Assembly: GCA_036555585.1 (NCBI GenBank)
Contig: DATBLE010000002.1
Location: 227,099-291,098, forward strand
Origin: DATBLE01 sp036555585
GTDB lineage: Bacteria > Actinomycetota > Thermoleophilia > Gaiellales > Gaiellaceae
DNA length: 64,000 nt
Direction of reading: 5' to 3'
Positions 39,386-46,726 of the stretch are shown in pieces. Position numbers and translations under genes: made by a program. How positions within the stretch are numbered: position 1 is the stretch's first letter; the number at the start of each line of letters is the position of its first letter. Below the pieces are notes generated by a model. That model was not told the origin of the DNA and ran no database searches. It was given only the letters and a program-made list of their open reading frames with translations.

Positions 39386-40101
39386 CGGCGTGTCCCTGTC
39401 ACGAGCACGTACTCGCGGGTCAGCTCACCCTTCGCGAGCAGCTTCAGGAACTCCCGGTGGGCGCTCTCCCACTCGCCCGGCTCGAGCGTGTCGAGCCAGC
39501 CCTTCAGCCCGGGGACGGACGTGGCCAGCAGCTGCCAGAGCTCCTCGGCCGAACCGGCGGCGATCGTCGACTCGCCGCGGCCGAACGCGAGCTCGAGCTC
39601 GGGGAGCAGCGCACGCACGTGCTCCTCGTCCGCCCACTCCCGCGCGGTCATGTTCTCGTAGTCGGGCCGCAGCCGCGCGTTCAGCCGGAACCAGTCGTCC
39701 TCGGGCCAGGAGGTGATCGCGACGCGCGCCCCCGGCCGGCAGACACGAGTGAGCTCCGACGCTGCCCCGGCGTGGTCCGGCGCGAAGATCATCCCGAAGG
39801 CGGAGACGACCACGTCGAAGCTCGCGTCGGCGTAGGGGAGCTCCTGGACGTCGGCCTCGTCGAACCTGACCTCGAGCCCGGCATCCGCGGCGGCGGCCCG
39901 GGCCTTCTCGAGCTGGCCGGGCGAGAAGTCGAGCCCGGTGACCTCGGCGCCCGCGCGCGCGGCGATCAGCGCGACCTCCCCGGTACCGCACGCCAAGTCG
40001 AGGAAGCGCTCGCCGGGCGCGGGCGCTACCAGCTCGACGAGACGTTCGTGGACCGGCGCGAATGCCCGCGCGATCCGCTCGTAGCTGGCGCCGCCCCACA
40101 C
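39382..40101 (-). CDS. Class I SAM-dependent methyltransferase
   Basis: A 239-residue protein from GTG at 40101. Motif I is GERFLDLACGTGEVALIAARAG, followed by the acidic loop ending in GLDFSP and the motif II region FDVVVSAFGMIF. These place it in the Ubie/Coq5-like methyltransferase group, but the substrate is unknown. An alternative start is CTG at 40128, which overlaps the tryptophan dioxygenase stop as CTGA and adds nine residues; the WGGASYERIARAFAP homology is downstream of both. It could be co-expressed with the dioxygenase. Confidence 0.82.
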   Translation of the reverse strand: MWGGASYERIARAFAPVHERLVELVAPAPGERFLDLACGTGEVALIAARAGAEVTGLDFSPGQLEKARAAAADAGLEVRFDEADVQELPYADASFDVVVSAFGMIFAPDHAGAASELTRVCRPGARVAITSWPEDDWFRLNARLRPDYENMTAREWADEEHVRALLPELELAFGRGESTIAAGSAEELWQLLATSVPGLKGWLDTLEPGEWESAHREFLKLLAKGELTREYVLVTGTRR

Positions 40102-40124
40102 CGAGGCGTCACCGCCGGTGGTGC

Positions 40125-40856
40125 TCAGTCCGCCTCCTCGATCGCGCAGTTCGTCAGCTCCGTGCGCACCTTCCACAGCTCCGGGTAGAGCTTGCGCTGC
40201 ACGAGCTTGCCGAGCATCTCCACCGGCGTGCCCTGGGTGCCGACGACGTCGCCGCCGATGATCCGCTCCACGACCATGAAGTGCCGCACCCGCCAGGTCG
40301 TCGCCCACTCGTCGAGGTCGGTCAGCGCCTCGGCGAGCTGGTAGAGATCCTCGCGGTCGCGTCCCTGCGTGTAGACGTCGACGAGCGACAGGCCGTCGCG
40401 CCGTCGCAGCTCGTGGAATGCCTGTCCGAGCGCCGGCGCGGCGTGGCGCACCCGGGCCCACCCGGGCGAGTCGAAGCCGCTGCCGTGGCCGAGCACCGGC
40501 CGCACCTCCGCGGTGTACTCCCACGGCGACATCAGCTCGAGCATGTCCAGGGCATGGGTGGCAAGCCTGAAGCAGAGGACGCAGCGCGCCAGCAGCCGCA
40601 ACGCGGGCCGGATCTCGCCCTGCTCGAGCTGCGCGGTGGCGACCTCGATCTCCTCTCCCGCCAGCTTCAGCCAGAGCTCCGACGCCTGGTGCGTCGTCTG
40701 GAAGAGGAGCTCGTCGTGGTGGGCTCGTTGCTCGGGCGGCTTCTGGAGGGAGAGCAGCTCGTCGGTGCGCAGGTAGCGCTCGTAGTCGCTCGCGCCCGGG
40801 CCGGGCAGGACGGGCTCGAACTCGTCCGCAAGGCCGGTCTGCTCCTGCCTGGACAC
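40125..40856 (-). CDS. kynA: Tryptophan 2,3-dioxygenase
   Basis: A haem enzyme that opens the indole ring of L-tryptophan to N-formylkynurenine. About 243 residues from GTG at 40856; a TTG at 40877 would collide with the divergent rarA start. The substrate/haem-pocket motif HHDELLFQTTHQASELWLKL is near residue 45, and RHFMVVERIIGGDVVGTQGTP near residue 190 carries the proximal haem histidine. The C-terminal KLYPELWKVRTEL is typical. No other kynurenine-pathway gene is in view. The following methyltransferase is its closest partner. Confidence 0.88.
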   Translation of the reverse strand: MSRQEQTGLADEFEPVLPGPGASDYERYLRTDELLSLQKPPEQRAHHDELLFQTTHQASELWLKLAGEEIEVATAQLEQGEIRPALRLLARCVLCFRLATHALDMLELMSPWEYTAEVRPVLGHGSGFDSPGWARVRHAAPALGQAFHELRRRDGLSLVDVYTQGRDREDLYQLAEALTDLDEWATTWRVRHFMVVERIIGGDVVGTQGTPVEMLGKLVQRKLYPELWKVRTELTNCAIEEAD

Positions 40857-40876
40857 CCGCTGAGCATACTTCCGCA

Positions 40877-42103
40877 ATGGCCGACCTGTTCGCCGACGCC
40901 GCGGCCGAGCGAGCTCGTGAAAGCGCCCCGCTGGCGATGCGCCTGCGGCCCACGTCGCTCGACGAGTTCGTCGGCCAGGAGCACGTGCTGGGCGAGGGCT
41001 CGGCGCTCAGGCGCGCGATCGAGGAGGACCGCGTCGGCTCGGCGATCTTCTTCGGCCCGCCCGGAAGCGGCAAGACGACGCTCGCCCGGATCGTCGCGGC
41101 GACCACCGGCGCCGAGTTCGAGGAGCTGTCCGCCGTGTCGGCGAGCGTCGCCGACGTGCGCGGCGTCCTCGCTCGCGCCCGGGAGCGGCTCGGCGCGCAC
41201 GGCCGGCGGACGATCCTGTTCCTGGACGAGATCCACCGCTTCAACAAGGCCCAGCAGGATGCCCTGCTCCCCGCCGTCGAGGAGGGCCTCGTCACCCTGA
41301 TCGGCGCAACCACGGAGAACCCGTACTTCGAGGTCAACTCGGCGCTGCTGAGCCGGGTCCAGCTGTTCGAGCTGCTTCCGCTCGAGCTTCCGGAGCTCGA
41401 GCGGGTGATCGAGGGAGGCGAGGACGCTCTCGGCATCCCGGTGTCCGCCGATCTGCGAACCCTGGTCGCGCGGCGCGCCGGCGGCGACGCGAGGAACGCG
41501 TTGAACATCCTCGAGACTGCGACGGCCGCGGCCGGCGGCGCACCGGTGACGGAGGCGAACGTGGAGGACGCCGCGCGCAAGCGGCCCCTCCTCTACGACA
41601 AGGGCGGCGACGCCCACTACGACTTCACCTCCGCGTTCATCAAGTCGATGCGGGGCTCGGATCCGGATGCGGCCGTCTACTACCTCGCCGCGATGCTCGA
41701 AGGCGGCGAGGACGCCCGCTTCATCGCGCGCCGCATGGTCATCCTCGCCTCGGAGGACATCGGCAACGCCGACCCGCAGGCCCTGGTCGTCGCGGTCGCG
41801 GCGGCGCAGGCGGTCGAGCACGTCGGCCTTCCCGAGGCGCAGCTCAACCTGGCGCAGGCGGCCACCTATCTCGCGAGCGCGCCGAAGTCGAACGCGGTGA
41901 CCGTCGCGCTCGGCGAGGCGAAGAGGGACGTCCGCGACCAGGGGAACGCCAGACCGCCGAAGGAGCTCCGCGACGCGCACTATCCCGGCGCGAAGAAGCT
42001 CGGCCACGGGAAGGGCTACGTCTACCCGCACGACGACCCCGCCGGCTTCGCGGTCGACCATCTCCCCGACGAGCTGAAGGGGCGCAAGTACTACCGCCCG
42101 TGA
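40877..42103 (+). CDS. rarA: Replication-associated recombination protein A (RarA/MgsA/WRNIP1-like AAA+ ATPase)
   Basis: A 408-residue clamp-loader-like ATPase that acts at stalled replication forks. MRLRPTSLDEFVGQEHVLGEG is the standard entry, Walker A is FFGPPGSGKTTLARI near residue 58, Walker B is LFLDEIHRFNKAQQDALLPAVE, and sensor I is LIGATTENPYFEVNSALLSR. The C-terminal tetramer domain has GGEDARFIARRMVILASEDIG and ends in GHGKGYVYPHDDP...KYYRP, all characteristic. The next gene's GTG overlaps its stop. Confidence 0.95.
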   Translation: MADLFADAAAERARESAPLAMRLRPTSLDEFVGQEHVLGEGSALRRAIEEDRVGSAIFFGPPGSGKTTLARIVAATTGAEFEELSAVSASVADVRGVLARARERLGAHGRRTILFLDEIHRFNKAQQDALLPAVEEGLVTLIGATTENPYFEVNSALLSRVQLFELLPLELPELERVIEGGEDALGIPVSADLRTLVARRAGGDARNALNILETATAAAGGAPVTEANVEDAARKRPLLYDKGGDAHYDFTSAFIKSMRGSDPDAAVYYLAAMLEGGEDARFIARRMVILASEDIGNADPQALVVAVAAAQAVEHVGLPEAQLNLAQAATYLASAPKSNAVTVALGEAKRDVRDQGNARPPKELRDAHYPGAKKLGHGKGYVYPHDDPAGFAVDHLPDELKGRKYYRP

Positions 42104-42864
42104 CGCTGCACGCCTACACCTGGGGCGATCCGGACGCGCCGCCGATCGTCTGTCTCCACGGCGTCACGTCGTACGGCGGGCGCTTCGACGGCCTGGCGGA
42201 GCCGCTCGCCGCCCGGTACCGCGTGATCGCCCTCGACCTCCTCGGTCACGGCCACTCTCCGTGGGAGCCGCCGTGGGACGTCGACGCCCACGTCGAGGCG
42301 ATCCTGGCGAGCGTGCCTGCAGGACCGGCGGTCTGGATCGGCCACAGCTTCGGCGGCAGGCTCGCCGCCGAGGTCGGGGCGCGCGAGCCCGGGCGCGTCG
42401 AGCGGATCGTCCTGCTCGATCCCGCGCTGCGCGTGCTGCCGCACGTCGGGCTCGACATGGCGGAGCTCGAACGCCTCGACACCTCGTATTCGACGGTCGA
42501 GGACGCCGTCCAGGCCCGCTACGACACGGGGCGGGTCCTGCTCGCCCCGCGGGAGCTCGTGATCGAGTCCGACCGCGGCCACATGGAGCCCGGCACCGAC
42601 GGCCGGCTGCGCTACCGCTACTGCAAGAGCGCGGTGGTTGCGGCCTGGAGCATCATGGCGAGCGCGCCGCCCGCCCCGCTCGAGGTGCCCACGCTGTTCG
42701 TGCTCGGCGCCGACTCGTGGCTCACGGTCCCCGAGGAGGTCGACGCGTACCGGCGGGCGCTCGGCAACCTGGTCGAGGTCGTCAACGTCCCTGGCGGCCA
42801 CACGGTGTACTGGGACGCGCTCGCGGAGACGAGCGCCGCGATCGAGGCGTTCCTGGAGGGCTAG
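42100..42864 (+). CDS. Alpha/beta hydrolase
   Basis: A 254-residue alpha/beta-hydrolase-fold protein from GTG at 42100. The oxyanion region is VCLHGVTSYGGRF, the nucleophile elbow is WIGHSFGGRLAA with serine near residue 82, an acid lies in the LVLGADSWLTVPEE strand, and the histidine is in GGHTVYWDAL near the C-terminus. Substrate is unknown: ester or lactone hydrolysis are the usual options. It is translationally coupled to rarA and its stop overlaps the convergent arginase stop by four bases. Confidence 0.85.
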   Translation: MTLHAYTWGDPDAPPIVCLHGVTSYGGRFDGLAEPLAARYRVIALDLLGHGHSPWEPPWDVDAHVEAILASVPAGPAVWIGHSFGGRLAAEVGAREPGRVERIVLLDPALRVLPHVGLDMAELERLDTSYSTVEDAVQARYDTGRVLLAPRELVIESDRGHMEPGTDGRLRYRYCKSAVVAAWSIMASAPPAPLEVPTLFVLGADSWLTVPEEVDAYRRALGNLVEVVNVPGGHTVYWDALAETSAAIEAFLEG

Positions 42865-43781
42865 AGAATCGTGGCGCCCAGCGCCGATGCGACCAGCTCG
42901 ACTGCGAGCTTCGCCGTCTCGTTCTGGCGATCGAGGATCGGATTGACCTCCACGACCTCGAGCGAGCCCATCAGGCCGGACTCCGCAACCAGCTCCATCG
43001 CCAGGTGAGCCTCGCGGTACGAGAGGCCGCCGCGGACCGGCGTGCCGACGCCCGGCGCGACGTCCGGGTCGAGCGCGTCCATGTCGAGGCTGACGTGCAC
43101 GAACCCCGGGCCGTCGATCTTCGCCAGCGACTCCGTGATCGTGTGCTCGATCCCGAGCCGGTCGACGTCGCTCATCGTGAACACGCTCGCCTTCACGTCG
43201 CGAAGCAGCGCGCGCTCGCCCTCGTCCAGGGAACGGACGCCGACGAGCGCGACGCGGCTCGGATCGACCGAGGGCAGGGCGACGCCGGAGCCCTGGAACG
43301 CCGGGCCGCCGAGCCCCATCGCCGCCGCCAGCACCATCCCGTGGACGTTCCCGCTCGGGCTCGTCTCCGGCCTGTTCAGATCGCCGTGCGCGTCGATCCA
43401 GAGCACGCCGCCCGGCCCCGAGCCGTCGACCAGGCCGCCGAGCGTCCCGAGCGCAACCGAGTGGTCGCCGCCGAGGACGAGCGGCATCCGGCCGTCGGCC
43501 TTCGCGGCCACGACCCGCTCGGCGACCCGCTCGCAGGCGCTGAGGATCTCGCGGAGGTAACGCGTCCGCGTGTCGCCGACCGGCGCCGCCTCCGCGACGG
43601 CCGTCTGGACGTTCCCGAGGTCGACGCACTCGCGGCCCAGCCGGCGAATCCGTGCGGCCAGCTCGGCATACCGAATCGCGGACGGCCCCATGTCCACCCC
43701 ACGTCGCCCGGCGCCGAGATCGAGGGCGGCGCCGATGACCGCAACGGGGGTAGGCGTTTCTGCTGTTTCCACGTAGGGCAA
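42861..43781 (-). CDS. rocF: Arginase (ureohydrolase family)
   Basis: A 306-residue binuclear-manganese enzyme that cleaves L-arginine to ornithine and urea. The three metal motifs are LVLGGDHSVALG, LWIDAHGDLNRPETSPSGNVHGM and HVSLDMDALDPDVAPG, and the C-terminal EVNPILDRQNETAKLAV is the usual end. GPSAIRYA and the substrate-loop asparagine are present, which favours arginase over agmatinase or formiminoglutamase. Its start is 12 bases from the divergent receiver-domain gene, so the two share a promoter region. Confidence 0.9.
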   Translation of the reverse strand: MPYVETAETPTPVAVIGAALDLGAGRRGVDMGPSAIRYAELAARIRRLGRECVDLGNVQTAVAEAAPVGDTRTRYLREILSACERVAERVVAAKADGRMPLVLGGDHSVALGTLGGLVDGSGPGGVLWIDAHGDLNRPETSPSGNVHGMVLAAAMGLGGPAFQGSGVALPSVDPSRVALVGVRSLDEGERALLRDVKASVFTMSDVDRLGIEHTITESLAKIDGPGFVHVSLDMDALDPDVAPGVGTPVRGGLSYREAHLAMELVAESGLMGSLEVVEVNPILDRQNETAKLAVELVASALGATIL

Positions 43782-43792
43782 ACTACTACCGA

Positions 43793-44182
43793 GTGACCCC
43801 GCCCTCGGACTTCGGAACGATCCGCGTCCTGCTCGCGGACGACGACAAGCGGTACGCCGCGGCGCTCCGCGTCCTGATCGAGGAGCAGCCCGAGCTGACC
43901 GTCGTCGCGCTGGCCTACGACGGCCTGGAGACGCTCAGCCTGGCCGACGAGCTGAGCCCGGACGCGGTCGTCGTCGACCTGCACATGCCGAACATGGACG
44001 GGGTGACGGCGATCCGCAAGCTCCGGGAGGCCCACCCGCTCGTCTGCCTGATCGCGCTCACCGGAGACGAGAGCACGGAGATCCACGAGGAGGCGACGAA
44101 GGCGGGCGCCGACGGCGTCCTCGTGAAGGGCCAGATGCTCGAAACCCTGGTCGAGCGCCTCCGAACAGCCCGCGAGCGCTGA
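43793..44182 (+). CDS. Stand-alone response regulator receiver protein
   Basis: A 129-residue protein consisting of one receiver domain. The acidic pocket is LLADDDKR, the phospho-acceptor is Asp62 in VVVDLHMPNMDG, the switch Thr is in LIALTGDE and the conserved lysine is Lys112. There is no output domain, so it would signal by protein contact or phosphotransfer. No kinase gene adjoins it, although a histidine kinase lies 11 kb away with its own regulator. The start is GTG at 43793. Confidence 0.88.
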   Translation: MTPPSDFGTIRVLLADDDKRYAAALRVLIEEQPELTVVALAYDGLETLSLADELSPDAVVVDLHMPNMDGVTAIRKLREAHPLVCLIALTGDESTEIHEEATKAGADGVLVKGQMLETLVERLRTARER

Positions 44183-44193
44183 TCCTTGTCCAT

Positions 44194-44219
44194 GCTCGCC
44201 GGCTCGGTCGCCGGCGAGC
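44194..44219. repeat. 26-bp palindrome, left copy flanking tRNA-Phe
   Basis: Ten-base arms GCTCGCCGGC and GCCGGCGAGC enclose the loop TCGGTC. It lies between the receiver gene and the tRNA, downstream of both on their own strands, so it may act as a terminator. An exact inverted copy with the complementary loop is at 44354-44379. Confidence 0.8.
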
Positions 44220-44238
44220 GGCCGCGCTCCGAGCGTCA

Positions 44239-44311
44239 TGGCGAGGGCCGGAATCGAACCGGCGACACCACGGTTTTCAGCCGTGTGCTCTACCGACTGA
44301 GCTACCTCGCC
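44239..44311 (-). tRNA. tRNA-Phe, anticodon GAA
   Basis: The reverse complement folds as a full cloverleaf of 73 bases: acceptor GGCGAGG with CCTCGCC, D arm GCTC...GAGC, anticodon stem CACGG with CCGTG around CTGAAAA (anticodon GAA), a short variable loop, and T arm GCCGG TTCGATT CCGGC. The 3' A is the discriminator and the CCA tail is not encoded, as is common in Actinobacteria. It reads phenylalanine codons. The gene stands alone, flanked by two inverted copies of one palindrome. Confidence 0.97.
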
Positions 44312-44353
44312 TAGCGGCGGCCAGTCTAGCCAAGCGACGAAGCCTCCCCTCGG

Positions 44354-44379
44354 GCTCGCCGGCGACCGAGCCGGCGAGC
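44354..44379. repeat. 26-bp palindrome, right copy flanking tRNA-Phe
   Basis: This is the exact reverse complement of the copy at 44194-44219: same 10-base arms, with loop GACCGA in place of TCGGTC, and one further matching base outside. It lies upstream of the tRNA on its strand and downstream of the SAM-hydrolase gene. Confidence 0.8.
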
Positions 44380-44389
44380 ACCAGAAAGA

Positions 44390-44428
44390 AGGACGTTCGG
44401 GCCGGTGATACCGTGCCGCGAACGTCCT
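44390..44428 (-). terminator. Inverted repeat after the SAM hydrolase gene
   Basis: Perfect 10-base arms AGGACGTTCG (44390-44399) and CGAACGTCCT (44419-44428) enclose 19 bases. It follows the last gene of the long hem/ccm run by 45 bases on the minus strand and precedes the tRNA. A terminator or processing site is likely, but no T-run is seen. Confidence 0.5.
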
Positions 44429-44473
44429 GTGGGCGCGAACCTAACCGCCTTCGCCCGCGGCGTCAAGGACCGA

Positions 44474-45277
44474 TCAGGCGTCGAGGTGGATGGTCAGGCG
44501 CCGGCCCGGGCGGATCGCGAACATCTCGGCGGCGTTTCCGTCCGTGATCGCCACCGCAATGTTCTCGTACGAGTCCTCGTAGAGGATGATGTCGCCGGGG
44601 CGGGCGTCGGCGAAGGCCCGGGCGGCGGTGGCGTAGTAGCGGTCGACGCCGAGGTCGAGCTCGACCCGCCGGCCGGGCACGACGCCGGCCCGCTCGATGT
44701 CGGCGCGAGACAGATTGAGCTGGACGTTTCCGTAGCGGTCGACGTACAACACGGTCGCGCCGATGCGGGCGCCGCCGACCTCCGGCTCCGGTAGCTCCAG
44801 CCGGACGAGCGTCGCCGGATCGACCGCAGGCCCGAGCTCGGCCGGGTCGACGCCGACCGAGAGATGGGCAGCAGCCGGAGCGAAGACGTCGCGGCCGTGG
44901 AACGTGCGCGACACGGGCTCGAGCATGTACCGCGGGTTGGACAGCTGCCACGCCGCGGCGACGCCTCCGTGCTTCTCCGCCGCCGGCACGAGCAGGCCGT
45001 TGTCAGGTCCCACGTAGAGCCGCCCGGAGGCGTCGCGGAGCGCGAGCGGCAGGCGATCGCTGCCGACGCCCGGGTCGACGACGGCGAGATGGACGCCCTC
45101 GGGCATGTACCGGATCGTGTTCGCCAGCACGAGCGCGCCCTGGAGGACCGCCTGCCGCTCGATCCCGTGGGTGATGTCGATGATCGTCGCCGCGGGAGCG
45201 ATCCTCGCGATCACCCCGCGGCACGTGCCGACGAAGTCGTCCCGGAGCCCGAAGTCGGACAGGAAGGTGATGAACAC
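44474..45277 (-). CDS. SAM hydroxide adenosyltransferase (DUF62, SAM hydrolase/halogenase family)
   Basis: A 267-residue enzyme of the fluorinase-like family; most bacterial members hydrolyse S-adenosylmethionine to adenosine and methionine. TFLSDFGLRDDFVGTCRGV carries the first-strand aspartate, DITHGIERQAVLQGALVL follows, and VVDPGVGSDRLPLAL and VGPDNGLLVPA are family blocks. The C-terminal barrel has YVDRYGNVQLN. It starts nine bases after the hemD stop and closes the haem operon; the link may be SAM balance, since haem enzymes downstream use SAM, but this is inference. Confidence 0.88.
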   Translation of the reverse strand: MFITFLSDFGLRDDFVGTCRGVIARIAPAATIIDITHGIERQAVLQGALVLANTIRYMPEGVHLAVVDPGVGSDRLPLALRDASGRLYVGPDNGLLVPAAEKHGGVAAAWQLSNPRYMLEPVSRTFHGRDVFAPAAAHLSVGVDPAELGPAVDPATLVRLELPEPEVGGARIGATVLYVDRYGNVQLNLSRADIERAGVVPGRRVELDLGVDRYYATAARAFADARPGDIILYEDSYENIAVAITDGNAAEMFAIRPGRRLTIHLDA

Positions 45278-45286
45278 GGCCGCAGG

Positions 45287-45892
45287 CTACTCCGCGGCGG
45301 CGACCGCAGCGACGAGGCCGTCGAGATCGGGCGATTGCGCCTCCGCCGTCACGCGGAGCCCCGCCGCCCGCGCGGCCGCGGTCGTCTCCGGGCCGATCGA
45401 GACAACCGGCAGCCCCCGGTTGGCCGCCGCGAGGGCACGCGCCGCGGAGGGCGACGCGACGACGGCGAGGTCGCCCTCGACCTCTGCCTCGACCGGGATG
45501 GTGCGATAGAGGACGACGACATCTGCGGCGAGCTCCTCCGCCAGCAGCAGTCGCGCGCCTTCCGCACCGGCAAAGAGCACCCGGCCCGCGGGTCGCGGCA
45601 GCTCGGCGAGCAGGCCCTCCTGTGTCGCCACGGCCGGAACGAGATCGACCTCCCCCCAGGCCTCGGCGGTCGTGCGACCGATCGCCGCCACCCGGGCGGC
45701 CCGCCCCCGCGCGCGCCGACGGAGCTCGCGGGCGCCAGTCGCGCTCGTCAGGACGAGCCAGTCGTAGCCGTCGAGCTCGACCGGGCCGGTCTCGACCGCC
45801 TCGATCTCCACCAGCGGGCGAACGACCACGTCGTAGCCCAGCTCGCGCAGCCGCGCGGCGAGCTGCTCGTTCCGCCCCGCGGGACGGGTCAG
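45287..45892 (-). CDS. hemD: Uroporphyrinogen-III synthase, probable CTG start
   Basis: This enzyme closes and inverts ring D of hydroxymethylbilane to give uroporphyrinogen III. About 201 residues; conserved blocks include LTRPAGRNEQLAARLRELG at the start, DWLVLTSATGARELR near residue 50 and a C-terminal VVSIGPETTAAARAAGLRV. It directly follows hemC. No ATG, GTG or TTG lies near the conserved N-terminus: the nearest is about 60 codons upstream inside hemC. The likely start is CTG at 45892, overlapping the hemC stop as CTGA, with a second CTG one codon earlier. Confidence 0.82.
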   Translation of the reverse strand: MTRPAGRNEQLAARLRELGYDVVVRPLVEIEAVETGPVELDGYDWLVLTSATGARELRRRARGRAARVAAIGRTTAEAWGEVDLVPAVATQEGLLAELPRPAGRVLFAGAEGARLLLAEELAADVVVLYRTIPVEAEVEGDLAVVASPSAARALAAANRGLPVVSIGPETTAAARAAGLRVTAEAQSPDLDGLVAAVAAAE

Positions 45893-46725
45893 CAGGACCG
45901 TGCGGCGATTCGTGCGAGCTCCTCTCCGAGCGCGGCCGGATCGTCTCCGGAACGCCGCTCGACCCAGCTGCCGTCCTCGCCGGCCACGAGCGCGGTGAGC
46001 GTCGTCCCGTCGTGGTGGGCGGCAACCGGCGCGAGGCAGCCCCCGCCGACGGCCGCGACACACGTGCGCTCGGCCCCGACCCGCCGCCTGGTCTCGGCAT
46101 CGTCGACCCCCTCGACCAGCCCCTCTTCCCCGGCGCGGACCTGGATCGCGAGCGCACCCTGCCCCGCCTCCGGGAGCAGCTCCTCCGGGTCGAAGCGATG
46201 GCCGGCCTCGGATCCGAGGCCGAGCCGGTCGAGCCCGCACGCAGCGAGGACGACGGCGTCCAGGCCGCGCTCGCCCCGCTTGCGCAGCCGCGTGTCGACG
46301 TTGCCACGCAGCGGCTCGATCGAGAGCGAGGGCTCGAGCGCCAGCAGCTGGGCGCGCCGGCGGACCGAGGCGGTGCCGATCCGCATCCCGGGTCGAAGCC
46401 CGCCGGCGCCGCAGAGGGCGTCCCGCGGATCCCCCCTGGCAAGGTAGGCGCCGACGGCCAGTCCGGCCGTGTCGGTCGACGTCATGTCCTTCGCGGAGTG
46501 GACGGCCGCGTCGATCCGGCCCTCCAGGAGGGCCTCCTCCAGCTCCTTGACGAAGACGCCGCGGTCGCCGATCGCCCCGAACGGGCTTCGGCGGTCGCGG
46601 TCGCCGACGGTCGTGATCGGGACGAGCGCGATCTCGCGGCCGGGCGCGCGAAGCAGCTCGGCCGCCAGCGCCGCCTGCGTCAGCGCGAGCCGGCTGCCGC
46701 GAGAGCCGAGCCGGAGCAGCGCCAC
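45889..46725 (-). CDS. hemC: Hydroxymethylbilane synthase (porphobilinogen deaminase)
   Basis: A 278-residue enzyme that polymerises four porphobilinogen units. Conserved blocks are RLGSRGSRLALTQA, the VHSAKDM active-site stretch near residue 77, GTASVRRRAQLLA, LRGNVDTRLRK, and the dipyrromethane cofactor cysteine in VGGGCLAPVAAH near residue 233. The length is slightly under the usual 300-310 because the C-terminal domain is short. It starts one base after the hemA stop and its stop overlaps hemD. The start is GTG at 46725. Confidence 0.95.
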   Translation of the reverse strand: MALLRLGSRGSRLALTQAALAAELLRAPGREIALVPITTVGDRDRRSPFGAIGDRGVFVKELEEALLEGRIDAAVHSAKDMTSTDTAGLAVGAYLARGDPRDALCGAGGLRPGMRIGTASVRRRAQLLALEPSLSIEPLRGNVDTRLRKRGERGLDAVVLAACGLDRLGLGSEAGHRFDPEELLPEAGQGALAIQVRAGEEGLVEGVDDAETRRRVGAERTCVAAVGGGCLAPVAAHHDGTTLTALVAGEDGSWVERRSGDDPAALGEELARIAARSC

Positions 46726-46726
46726 G

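Noticed and set aside
40102..41580. N-terminal extension of the methyltransferase frame over the dioxygenase and rarA
   Set aside because: The extension has no homology and is antisense to rarA; the methyltransferase proper begins at about 40101-40128.
44194..44379. Integration site of a mobile island at the tRNA
   Set aside because: No integrase, phage gene or direct repeat of the tRNA end is nearby; the flanking palindromes are inverted, not direct, repeats.
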